Assembly: GCA_026397695.1 (NCBI GenBank)
Contig: JAPLUJ010000312.1
Location: forward strand, 1 to 7,288
Source: Verrucomicrobiota bacterium
GTDB taxonomy: Bacteria; Verrucomicrobiota; Verrucomicrobiia; Verrucomicrobiales; Akkermansiaceae
Length of the DNA stretch: 7,288 bases
Direction: 5' to 3'
A model generated the notes under the pieces. That model was not told the origin of the DNA. It did no database searches and worked only from the letters and a program-made list of their open reading frames with translations. The position numbers were made by a program, and so were the translations under genes. Positions 1-5,781 of this stretch are shown here, piece by piece. Positions within the stretch are counted from its first letter, which is position 1; every line of letters starts with the position of its first letter.

Positions 1-221
1 GGCGCGCCGTCCCATCCGCTAACATCCTTGCCGTTGAACAGACTGACACCCGCACCGCTGACAGCGACCGCTGCGGTCTGCCCGCCGGGGGCAACCGTAC
101 CATCCGCGCCCAGCGCCGCAACGGGCAGGAAATGCAGCAGTGCGACGGCACTGCCGGCCATGGCACTGCCTTTCAGAAAGCGTCTGCACGAGGTCACTCC
201 AATCGAGAATTCCGACATCAT
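1..221 (-). CDS. DUF1080 / 3-keto-disaccharide hydrolase-type exported protein, 5' part only
   Basis: Only the first 73 codons are in the window; the gene continues leftwards past base 1. Read on the minus strand it starts [18 protein letters not shown], with two adjacent ATGs at 221 and 218. A hydrophobic Ala-rich stretch follows at residues 19-37 and a probable signal-peptidase site after ALGA (residue 39). Residues 59-70 read [12 protein letters not shown], the characteristic opening of the DUF1080 domain (Pfam PF06439), whose members adopt a laminarinase-like fold and are linked to hydrolysis of 3-keto-glycosides. The start resembles a Tat signal (consensus S-R-R-x-F-L-K) but reads S11-C-R-R-F-L-K17, so the first Arg of the usual pair is Cys, or the spacer residue is missing. 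No clear Shine-Dalgarno precedes the ATG. It is divergent from the GH51 gene, which supports a role in glycan breakdown in the periplasm. The family call rests on one short motif plus the signal; substrate is unknown. Confidence 0.8.
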   Translation of the reverse strand, partial: MMSEFSIGVTSCRRFLKGSAMAGSAVALLHFLPVAALGADGTVAPGGQTAAVAVSGAGVSLFNGKDVSGWDGA

Positions 222-320
222 GAGGACAGAACGTGGGATGATCCCCGGATGTTTCAGACATCTTCACCCACAATCCACAATCCGCTTGCTTTGAAATCCT
301 ACTTCAACTTGATTTCCCCC
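222..320. promoter_or_regulatory. Divergent intergenic region between DUF1080 and GH51 genes
   Basis: This 99-base gap separates two genes transcribed away from each other, so it should hold both promoters. I could not find a convincing -35/-10 pair for either direction, nor a Shine-Dalgarno before the GH51 ATG (the preceding bases are pyrimidine-rich). A small perfect inverted repeat, GGGAT-G-ATCCC at 235-245, lies close to the DUF1080 start and could be an operator half-site pair, but its arms are only 5 bases. The promoter assignment is inferred from gene orientation alone. Confidence 0.35.
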
Positions 321-1889
321 ATGAAGAAAACTCGCATTTGCCTCTTGGCATCGTGTCTGACCGCATTGTGCGGCGCCTTCATCATTCATGCATCGGCTGC
401 TGACGCCACGGCCAACAAGTTGGTCATCCGCGCCGACCAACCCAAGGCTACCATCGACCGCAATATCTACGGGTTCTTCTCCGAGCACCTCGGCCGGTGC
501 ATTTACGAAGGCACCTGGGTGGGAGAGGACAGCACAATCTCCAACGTCCGCGGCATCCGGCAGGACGTGGTTGCCGCGCTCAAGAAACTCAAGACGCCAG
601 TCCTCCGCTGGCCCGGCGGCTGTTTCGCCGACGAGTACCACTGGAAGGACGGCATCGGCCCGCGTGAGAAGCGGCCCGCGATGATCAACACCCACTGGGG
701 CGGCGTGGTGGAGAACAACCACTTCGGCACCCACGAATTTCTCGATCTTTGCGAACAGCTGGAATGTGAGCCGTATGTCTGCGGCAATGTCGGCAGCGGC
801 AGCGTGCAGGAGATGATGGAGTGGGTGGAATACATGACCTCAGACGCCAATTCACCGATGGCCAATCTGCGCCGCCAGAACGGACGGGACAAGCCGTGGA
901 AGGTCCGTTATTTCGGCGTCGGCAACGAGAGTTGGGGCTGCGGGGGCAACATGACCCCGGAGTACTACGCCGACCAGTACCGGCGCTACAACACCTTCGT
1001 GAAGAACTACGCCGACAACCGGGTTTACCGTATCGCCTGCGGCGCCAATGCCGGGGACTACAAGTGGACGGAAGTCATGATGGCGAACGTCGGCAACCGC
1101 ATGAATGGCCTATCCCTGCATTACTACACGATCCCGACCAGCAACTGGGGAGACAAGGGTTCCGCAACACAGTTCGACGAGGGCATGTGGCACGGCACGT
1201 TGCGGCGCGCGCTCGAGATGCAGACCCTGGTTTCCAAGCACGGTGCGATCATGGACAAGACCGACCCGCAGAAGCGCATCGGCATGATCGTGGACGAATG
1301 GGGCATCTGGCATAACGTCGAACCGGGAACCAACCCCGGCTTCCTTTACCAGCAGAATTCCCTGCGCGACGCCCTCGTGGCCGCGATCACGCTCAACATC
1401 TTCAACCAGCACGCGGACCGCGTGAAGATGGCGAACATCGCCCAGACCATCAATGTGCTCCAAGCGGTCATCCTCACGGACAAGGAGAAGATGCTCCTGA
1501 CACCGACCTACCACGTCTTCGAGATGTTCACCGTCCATCACGACGCCAAGCTGCTGCCTACGGAACTGGAGGCGACCGCCTACCGGATGAATCAGGACCA
1601 GATCCCCGGACTGAACGTTTCCGCATCGCGCGACAAAGACGGCAAGATCCACGTCACGCTTTGCAACTTGAATCCGAACACGCCGGCCGAAGTGACATGC
1701 GAGTTGAAGGGGGCGAAGGCGCAGACTTTGAAGGGGCGGGTGCTCACCGCGCCGACGATTACCGCGCACAACACCTTTGCTCAGGGTGACGCTGTCCAGC
1801 CTGCCGAGTTCACTGCTTTCAAGACCATGGAGAGCGGTTTCACGGCCACGCTGCCGGCGAAGTCTGTGGTGGTGCTCGCGGTCGAGTAG
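321..1889 (+). CDS. Exported GH51 alpha-L-arabinofuranosidase
   Basis: A 522-residue glycoside hydrolase of family 51 (EC 3.2.1.55 expected), removing terminal alpha-L-arabinofuranosyl units from arabinoxylan, arabinan or arabinogalactan side chains with retention. The frame is open back to 132, but the ATG at 321 is chosen because it opens a standard Sec signal: MKK, a hydrophobic stretch at residues 6-22, and cleavage near HASA/A (residue 26). LASC at 9-12 resembles a lipobox but lies too early to be likely. The conserved block [16 protein letters not shown] lies at about 96-111. [11 protein letters not shown] holds the expected acid/base Glu203, and IVDEWGIWH the expected nucleophile Glu326. 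The catalytic barrel spans about 30-330. The rest, with the typical [17 protein letters not shown] and [12 protein letters not shown] stretches, is the C-terminal beta domain of the family. Length fits GH51, though many bacterial members are cytoplasmic and this one is exported. Both catalytic residues are present, so it is probably active. The next gene starts 54 bases downstream with no terminator between. Confidence 0.95.
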   Translation: MKKTRICLLASCLTALCGAFIIHASAADATANKLVIRADQPKATIDRNIYGFFSEHLGRCIYEGTWVGEDSTISNVRGIRQDVVAALKKLKTPVLRWPGGCFADEYHWKDGIGPREKRPAMINTHWGGVVENNHFGTHEFLDLCEQLECEPYVCGNVGSGSVQEMMEWVEYMTSDANSPMANLRRQNGRDKPWKVRYFGVGNESWGCGGNMTPEYYADQYRRYNTFVKNYADNRVYRIACGANAGDYKWTEVMMANVGNRMNGLSLHYYTIPTSNWGDKGSATQFDEGMWHGTLRRALEMQTLVSKHGAIMDKTDPQKRIGMIVDEWGIWHNVEPGTNPGFLYQQNSLRDALVAAITLNIFNQHADRVKMANIAQTINVLQAVILTDKEKMLLTPTYHVFEMFTVHHDAKLLPTELEATAYRMNQDQIPGLNVSASRDKDGKIHVTLCNLNPNTPAEVTCELKGAKAQTLKGRVLTAPTITAHNTFAQGDAVQPAEFTAFKTMESGFTATLPAKSVVVLAVE

Positions 1890-1943
1890 GTGAAGGTCGC
1901 GGAGCTTGTGGCCATCGCCATCATTACAATTCCGAGAGATCCA

Positions 1944-2996
1944 ATGAAATGGTTATTAGCCATGATCAGCGCATGTATGCTCGGTTTACCTGTCGCCGAT
2001 GCGAGAGAACTGCCGTTGACTATTGAAGTCCGTTCAGATGATCTAGTCGACGTTGCTGTGTCGTTTGATCCCAAGGAGAGTTCCCAACCAGCGACTCTGA
2101 CTAACGAAGCAGGGGATGTCAGGATCTATACCTGTCCGCTCCCAGAGTCATTTTCCATTGAAAGCTCCAGGGTTAAGATTGAGGCCGTCCATAAACTTCC
2201 GGGTGGAGGTCAGCAGTACCGGCAGTCCTGTGAAGTGGATCGACAATATTTGAAAAGCCGGGTCCTGCGATTACAGGGGCATCCCGGCCGCATCCTTCTT
2301 GAAGACCTCACCAGCAAGGTCAAGGCGGTCCACCTTCAGCTCACGGGAGACAACGGCGTGACATTGGTTGGAAGCACACAAAGGATTCAGTTATCGAACC
2401 TAGTCATGCATTGCGAGCTTCCCACTGGCAAGTATGGAATTGCGCAATACCGGTGCAAGCTGTATGTGGAGAAGCCGATGGATCCTGACGAGTTGGATCG
2501 GTGCATTGTCACGATCTCGGCGGCCCGTGACCTTGGAGAACCAATGGGCGATGAAACCTACCAGTACCTCATACCTCGCCATGGCAAGGTTAGCAATCTT
2601 GTAGTAAAGCTTTTCTCTGGAAGCATTGTTTTGCCATTTCCGGCGGAGGGCGACTCCGAGCTCTTCTATGTCATTCGCAAGGGGTCGAATGAATACGCCT
2701 CTGACATCGCCCCGAAAGTCCTTCCCGACGGCAGGCTTGTGCACTGGAACCTGCCTGCCGGACGCTATGAGTTAAGTGTATTCGATCCAATGAGAAAGGA
2801 TGCGTCACGGAAGTGGGACTTGGTTCTCGCCGACGAAGGTGACGAGATTCAGGTGTTGAGAAATAACTCAGCAACCGGGCCGACAATCCATCAAGCCGAG
2901 CAAGTGGGCGCTGACCAACCGGCTACCAAGCCCGCTGACAAGCCTCCCGTGAAGAATCAACCCTCAACCCCCACGTCCAAGGATGGTCCCCGGTAG
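1944..2996 (+). CDS. Secreted protein of unknown function with LPxG-type beta-domain motifs
   Basis: A 350-residue protein that I do not recognise as a named family. The frame is open from a GTG at 1890, but the ATG at 1944 is preferred: it follows a weak purine stretch (GAGAGA) and opens a signal peptide, MKWLLAMISACMLGLPVADA, with likely cleavage after residue 20. The mature part has alternating hydrophobic and polar residues typical of beta sandwiches. Three similar turns, LPGG (85-88), LPTG (159-162) and LPAGRYEL (270-277), suggest up to three related beta domains, like the regulatory or Ig-like modules that carry LPxGxY turns. Five cysteines remain after the signal (64, 96, 157, 171, 187), which would allow disulfides in the periplasm. 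Residues 309-350 form a low-complexity Pro/Lys/Thr tail, a probable linker or flexible end. It sits 54 bases after the GH51 gene and its end nearly abuts the next frame. It looks less GC-rich than GH51 (31/60 at 2041-2100 against 40/60 at 1681-1740, two hand-picked samples), perhaps reflecting a different origin. Confidence 0.72.
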   Translation: MKWLLAMISACMLGLPVADARELPLTIEVRSDDLVDVAVSFDPKESSQPATLTNEAGDVRIYTCPLPESFSIESSRVKIEAVHKLPGGGQQYRQSCEVDRQYLKSRVLRLQGHPGRILLEDLTSKVKAVHLQLTGDNGVTLVGSTQRIQLSNLVMHCELPTGKYGIAQYRCKLYVEKPMDPDELDRCIVTISAARDLGEPMGDETYQYLIPRHGKVSNLVVKLFSGSIVLPFPAEGDSELFYVIRKGSNEYASDIAPKVLPDGRLVHWNLPAGRYELSVFDPMRKDASRKWDLVLADEGDEIQVLRNNSATGPTIHQAEQVGADQPATKPADKPPVKNQPSTPTSKDGPR

Positions 2997-3059
2997 CCGG
3001 TGGCAGGCCCTTGGCGTTGTGCCAAAAAAAATGACCATCCGACGTAGCACTTTTTTTGG
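2981..3059. repeat. Two interlocking inverted repeats at a gene boundary
   Basis: GGATGGTC (2981-2988) is perfectly complementary to GACCATCC (3033-3040). CCAAAAAAA (3022-3030) is perfectly complementary to TTTTTTTGG (3051-3059), with a 20-base loop. The first pair spans the stop codon of the secreted-protein gene (2994-2996). Each structure places one arm of the other in its loop, so in RNA they would either compete or form a pseudoknot. The second stem ends in a T-run and could act as a weak terminator or pause site, but it is mostly A-T pairs. The repeats are seen; any function is inference. Confidence 0.4.
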
Positions 3060-3351
3060 TCGTGTGGCAAGCATGCCGCCCTTTATCAGGCTATTCGTTT
3101 GTGGATTCTGGATACTGGCATTGATGGCGCTTTCCAGCACAGTTATGCCGGGTTGGGTCACAGAGCACGGCATACCAATTTCAATGAAAGAAGCTTGGTT
3201 GAACGGAGATGCCCTCATCTCGCTTCTGATTGCGTGCGTCCTCTTTGGACTTGCCACCTTATTTTATCGCCGCCCAGCCGAAAACACCCGCCACGAAGGT
3301 GGGCGGACGGCACAATTATGCCTCACTAACGATTCCCATTTTCCTTTTTAG
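3031..3351 (+). CDS. Small two-helix membrane protein of unknown function
   Basis: A short protein, not recognised, with two clear membrane segments. Counted from the ATG at 3073 they are IRLFVCGFWILALMALSSTV (5-24) and about residues 47-65 (ALISLLIACVLFGLATLFY), the second followed by RR. They are joined by a loop of about 20 residues with several charges (EHGIPISMKEAWLNGD). The start is uncertain. ATG at 3031 gives 106 residues with a basic leader (MTIRRSTFFGR), ATG at 3073 gives 92, and ATG at 2983 gives 122 and overlaps the preceding gene by 14 bases. None has a good Shine-Dalgarno; I list 3031 as a compromise. The hydrophobic pattern makes this frame better than chance, and its position just after the secreted protein suggests co-transcription. 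The last residues overlap the minus-strand SEFIR-like remnant, so the C-terminal tail may be junk sequence. Confidence 0.5.
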   Translation: MTIRRSTFFGRVASMPPFIRLFVCGFWILALMALSSTVMPGWVTEHGIPISMKEAWLNGDALISLLIACVLFGLATLFYRRPAENTRHEGGRTAQLCLTNDSHFPF

Positions 3352-3495
3352 CACCAGAACCCGCGCTACGCTGGAGTGTGGAATCTGGAGTAACTTTTGT
3401 TTGGAGGCTCCGGGCAGGATGCGCGGGCCACGATAGAGGCGGGCGCTGTGCTCCGACGAATCATGGCTGTAGCTGGTGAAGACGCTGGGGTTCAT
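3316..3495 (-). pseudogene. Remnant of a SEFIR/TIR-type gene (N-terminal fragment)
   Basis: On the minus strand an ATG at 3495 opens a 59-codon frame, ending at TAA (3318-3316), that begins MNPSVFTSYSHDSSEHSARL. This matches from memory the hallmark start of bacterial SEFIR/TIR-like domains (VFISYSHDS-EH-ARV), the first beta strand and following turn of a fold used in signalling, NAD-consuming and immune proteins. The match stops after about 20 residues. The rest (LYRGPRILPGASKQKLLQIP and onward) does not look like the expected alpha helix and following strand, and the frame ends far short of even one domain of about 150 residues. I read it as the 5' end of a gene whose body has been deleted, with the junction near 3436. 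The usual Ile is Thr here, one base change away, which fits decay. It could instead be a tiny chance frame, but the motif is unusually exact. Confidence 0.5.
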
Positions 3496-3528
3496 GGCTG
3501 GGGGCAGGGGCGGGTGGTAGCTGGGCGT

Positions 3529-3545
3529 GGCGGTTGAAAACCGCC
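3529..3545. repeat. Tight GGCGGTT-GAA-AACCGCC hairpin
   Basis: GGCGGTT (3529-3535), a GAA loop and AACCGCC (3539-3545) form a perfect 7-base stem with a three-base loop. It lies 34 bases upstream of the SEFIR-like ATG on the minus strand. The form resembles short palindromic units that recur between genes in high-GC genomes. Only this one copy is in the window, so calling it a dispersed repeat is inference. Confidence 0.4.
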
Positions 3546-3834
3546 GCCACTGTAAGGCGCTGGCTCCTTGTGCGGGAGGGTGGTGGGTTTTCCGGGGTTA
3601 TGGAAGCCGGAAATGCGGGGGCCGTGCGCGAGCGCTCAGGCACCGCCGATTTCCAACTTCATTTCCCCGCCATCGGGTCCGGCTGCCGGCTCTTGCAACG
3701 GCCTCGACCTCAAAAGCAATTTCCTTGCAGCCGCACGGAACGCCGTGAGCAGCTCGTTGCTGCGTGCCTTCCACGCCTTGGCGACAGCGCTTTTGCTACG
3801 ATTCCGGAAAATTCCCTTGATCCTCAATTCCGGC

Positions 3835-3863
3835 TTGCACCGGGGTCTTGACGCCCTTAATAA
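3835..3863 (+). promoter_or_regulatory. Weak candidate promoter for the sialidase gene
   Basis: TTGCAC (3835-3840) and TAATAA (3858-3863) are separated by 17 bases, the ideal spacing for a housekeeping-type promoter. The match is poor (4/6 and 3/6), and transcription would start almost at the ATG (3871), giving a leaderless or nearly leaderless message. That fits the absence of a Shine-Dalgarno, but the evidence is thin. Confidence 0.18.
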
Positions 3864-3870
3864 ATTCACC

Positions 3871-5586
3871 ATGCCACGTCCGACATCCACTATCACTATT
3901 CTGCTTACGGTTCTATATGTGACGCTGGCCGATCATGCGCGCTTCGTCGGCGTGTTCCATCCCCAGCGGGATCAGAAGGACGACGGCACATTTACCTTCG
4001 GCCGGTTATACAACTTTCTCTATGCGGGGGCGGGGTTCACCAGCCCCGACGCACGGATTTATGTCAGACTGTCGCTCAGCAAACCCAATTCCCCCACCGC
4101 AGCAATCCTTTCGGTGAACAGCATGGACGTGGCCCTGACGCAAGATGACGATGCCCGATTCCGCGTCAGTTACGGAGTGAAGGACTTTAACAACGTCAGC
4201 ATTCCATCCACGCACGTTGGACAAGCCCTCCCCAAGATTCTGCCCGGAAGACCTTTCGAGATCGAAGTCATTCTTAAAAACGGCGGACTGACCTGCAACG
4301 TCAATGGCAAGGAGTCGTGCTCCATTCCCACATGTCCACAGTTGAATAACATGTATCCTAAGGAAACGACCGCCAGCCAAGGCGTTGACCTGATCGTGGC
4401 ATTGCGTCCATGGCAGGAAGAGGAGATGAAGGTGTACGACTTCCATGTCGAAACGAGTGGCAAGATTGTGGAATTGCCGGAAATCCAGGATGTGTTCAAA
4501 AGTGCCCGCAGCATCCGCCAAGAAGAACGCAAGAAAGAGACAACCAATCTGTACCGTATCCCCGCGCTGGCCGTAACCAAGAAGGGAACGCTGCTGGCAT
4601 TCGCCGAAGGACGACGCGATAGTGCTGCCGACCACGGGAATATCGACGCGGTGGTCAAACGCAGCGAAGACGGCGGCAAGACCTGGGGACCGGAGATTGT
4701 CGTTGCTGACGATGGAAACAACACCATGGGAAATCCCTGTCCGGTGGTTGACCGGGATACCGGGCGGATCTGGCTGCACCTGTGCTGGAATGCCGACAAA
4801 CCGCCCAGCGGTGGATACAAACCCGGTTTCGGTGAAGATTCCCGCAGAGCCTTCGTGACGTATAGCGATGATGACGGAATGACCTGGGCCACACCTGCAG
4901 AGATAACCAAGCACGTCAAGAAAGAGAATTGGTCGTGGTACGCCACCGGGCCGGGTGGGGGAACCCAGTTGACGCTCGGAAAGTATAAAGGCCGGCTGAT
5001 CATTCCCGCTACCCACGTTGCCCACGTGCCCGAAGCCGGACAGCTCAACTGCGGGTTCATTGTTTACAGTGATGATCACGGCGCGACGTGGAAGATGGGC
5101 GAGCCCACGCAGGACGGACACAACGAAGCTACCGCAGTGGAATTGGAAGACGGACAGGTGATGCTGAACTGCCGGCTTCACGGCAACGCGACGCAGAATC
5201 AGAAACATCGCGGCGTGTCGATTTCCCGGGATGGCGGGGAGACGTTCTATCGACACTATTTCGATGAGACACTGCTTGAACCGCGCTGCCAGGGATCGCT
5301 TCAGCGTGTGCGATGGGCCAAGGACGGAAAGCCGGGAGTGATTGCGTTTTCCAATCCGGCCTGGCCCTGGCGGACGCACGTGATGGTGCGCTACAGTTAC
5401 GACGACGGCAAGAGCTGGCCTGCGGGACGCATGATCTATCCGTGGACGAGTGCGTACAGCGACGTCACCGTGCTTCCCGATGGACGGGTGGCGGTGATGT
5501 TCGAGAAAGATTGGTGGGGATCGCTGGGTCTGGCGATTTTACCGCCCCCCCCACCTGACCCGCCGGCACCGAAAGAGAAGAAGTGA
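3871..5586 (+). CDS. Exported sialidase (GH33-type exo-alpha-sialidase)
   Basis: A 571-residue sialidase (EC 3.2.1.18 expected) that removes terminal sialic acids from glycoconjugates outside the cytoplasm. The ATG at 3871 is chosen because it opens a signal peptide (MPRPTSTITILLTVLYVTLA), although the frame is open upstream. Residues about 25-215 form a separate beta-rich domain, perhaps a concanavalin/lectin-type module (PFEIEV..KNGGLTCNVNGK), of unassigned family. The six-bladed propeller follows, with YRIP at 228-231 (first Arg of the triad, R229). Five Asp boxes lie at 265-272 (SEDGGKTW), 332-339 (SDDDGMTW), 400-407 (SDDHGATW), 452-459 (SRDGGETF) and 509-516 (SYDDGKSW). By family pattern the acid/base is D254 in RRDSAADHGNID, the supporting Glu is E419 in NEATAVEL, the other Args are R435 (NCRLHGNA) and R507 (VRYSYDDG), and the nucleophile is Y529 (AYSDVTVLPDG). 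All are present, so it is probably active. The end is a Pro-rich, Lys-tailed stretch (558-571) with a C8 run in the DNA. No sialic-acid uptake or catabolic genes are visible nearby. Confidence 0.93.
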   Translation: MPRPTSTITILLTVLYVTLADHARFVGVFHPQRDQKDDGTFTFGRLYNFLYAGAGFTSPDARIYVRLSLSKPNSPTAAILSVNSMDVALTQDDDARFRVSYGVKDFNNVSIPSTHVGQALPKILPGRPFEIEVILKNGGLTCNVNGKESCSIPTCPQLNNMYPKETTASQGVDLIVALRPWQEEEMKVYDFHVETSGKIVELPEIQDVFKSARSIRQEERKKETTNLYRIPALAVTKKGTLLAFAEGRRDSAADHGNIDAVVKRSEDGGKTWGPEIVVADDGNNTMGNPCPVVDRDTGRIWLHLCWNADKPPSGGYKPGFGEDSRRAFVTYSDDDGMTWATPAEITKHVKKENWSWYATGPGGGTQLTLGKYKGRLIIPATHVAHVPEAGQLNCGFIVYSDDHGATWKMGEPTQDGHNEATAVELEDGQVMLNCRLHGNATQNQKHRGVSISRDGGETFYRHYFDETLLEPRCQGSLQRVRWAKDGKPGVIAFSNPAWPWRTHVMVRYSYDDGKSWPAGRMIYPWTSAYSDVTVLPDGRVAVMFEKDWWGSLGLAILPPPPPDPPAPKEKK

Positions 5587-5597
5587 TTGGCCAACCA

Positions 5598-5617
5598 CCA
5601 CCGCCGCACTGCGGTGG
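5598..5617 (+). terminator. Hairpin just after the sialidase stop, possible terminator
   Basis: CCACCGC (5598-5604) pairs with GCGGTGG (5611-5617) around a six-base loop, 11 bases after the sialidase TGA. An alternative small palindrome, CCGCA-C-TGCGG (5604-5614), overlaps it. There is no T-run after the stem, so a factor-independent terminator is doubtful; it may instead protect the 3' end of the message. The remaining gap to 5781 shows no gene: a short TTG-started frame there has no coding features. Confidence 0.35.
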
Positions 5618-5781
5618 AAATCCTGCGCCAGCTATTCTTGCGCGGCATCTTTGGCTCGACAAGCCAGGTCCGGTCTCCGGCCTATTCCAGGGCTTTCACG
5701 CCCAGGCGATTTTCTAGCAGCAAACACGCTCCGTTCCAAATCGCTTGCCACGCTGGAGTGTATGCGCTTGATTGAAACCTC

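Larger units (their letters stand above)
3352..3870. other. 519-base region without an intact gene; decayed and repeat-like sequence
   Basis: Between the small membrane protein and the sialidase I find no convincing intact gene. From left to right it holds most of the minus-strand SEFIR-like fragment (to 3495), a G-rich stretch (3490-3525), a perfect 7-base hairpin (3529-3545), and a stretch at 3560-3860 with open frames on both strands. The sialidase frame is open upstream to 3568, but this part lacks a signal peptide or any recognisable domain and is probably non-coding. On the minus strand, 3636-3896 is open for 86 codons with an Arg/Lys/Ala-rich, helix-like composition ending GPDGGEMKLEIGGA. 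It overlaps the sialidase start and matches nothing I know. The region looks like the upstream sequence and residue of a lost minus-strand gene. Confidence 0.5.

Noticed and set aside
132..320. An in-frame upstream extension of GH51 by 63 codons.
   Set aside because: It overlaps the 5' end of the divergent DUF1080 gene and would bury the signal peptide that starts at 321.
347..358. Lipobox-like LASC at residues 9-12 of GH51.
   Set aside because: A lipoprotein signal of 11 residues would be too short; a normal Sec cleavage site exists at about residue 26.
1110..1769. A 219-codon minus-strand frame opposite GH51.
   Set aside because: It is antisense to conserved GH51 sequence, with His/Arg/Val-rich composition typical of a shadow frame.
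3568..3870. An in-frame upstream extension of the sialidase by 101 codons.
   Set aside because: It has no signal peptide or domain, while the Met at 3871 directly opens a signal peptide; the extension overlaps apparently decayed sequence.
4006..5379. A 457-codon open frame on the minus strand opposite the sialidase.
   Set aside because: It lies wholly antisense to a gene with intact catalytic motifs, shows no recognisable domain and is explained by the codon bias of the sense strand.
3368..5761. The 12-base direct repeat ACGCTGGAGTGT at 3368-3379 and 5750-5761, bracketing the sialidase gene.
   Set aside because: One or two 12-base repeats are expected by chance in a window this long, and the flanks do not match, so it is not evidence for a mobile unit.
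5587..5775. A 62-codon TTG-started frame between the sialidase and the NHL gene.
   Set aside because: It starts immediately after the sialidase stop, contains the hairpin, and has no coding-like composition or motif.
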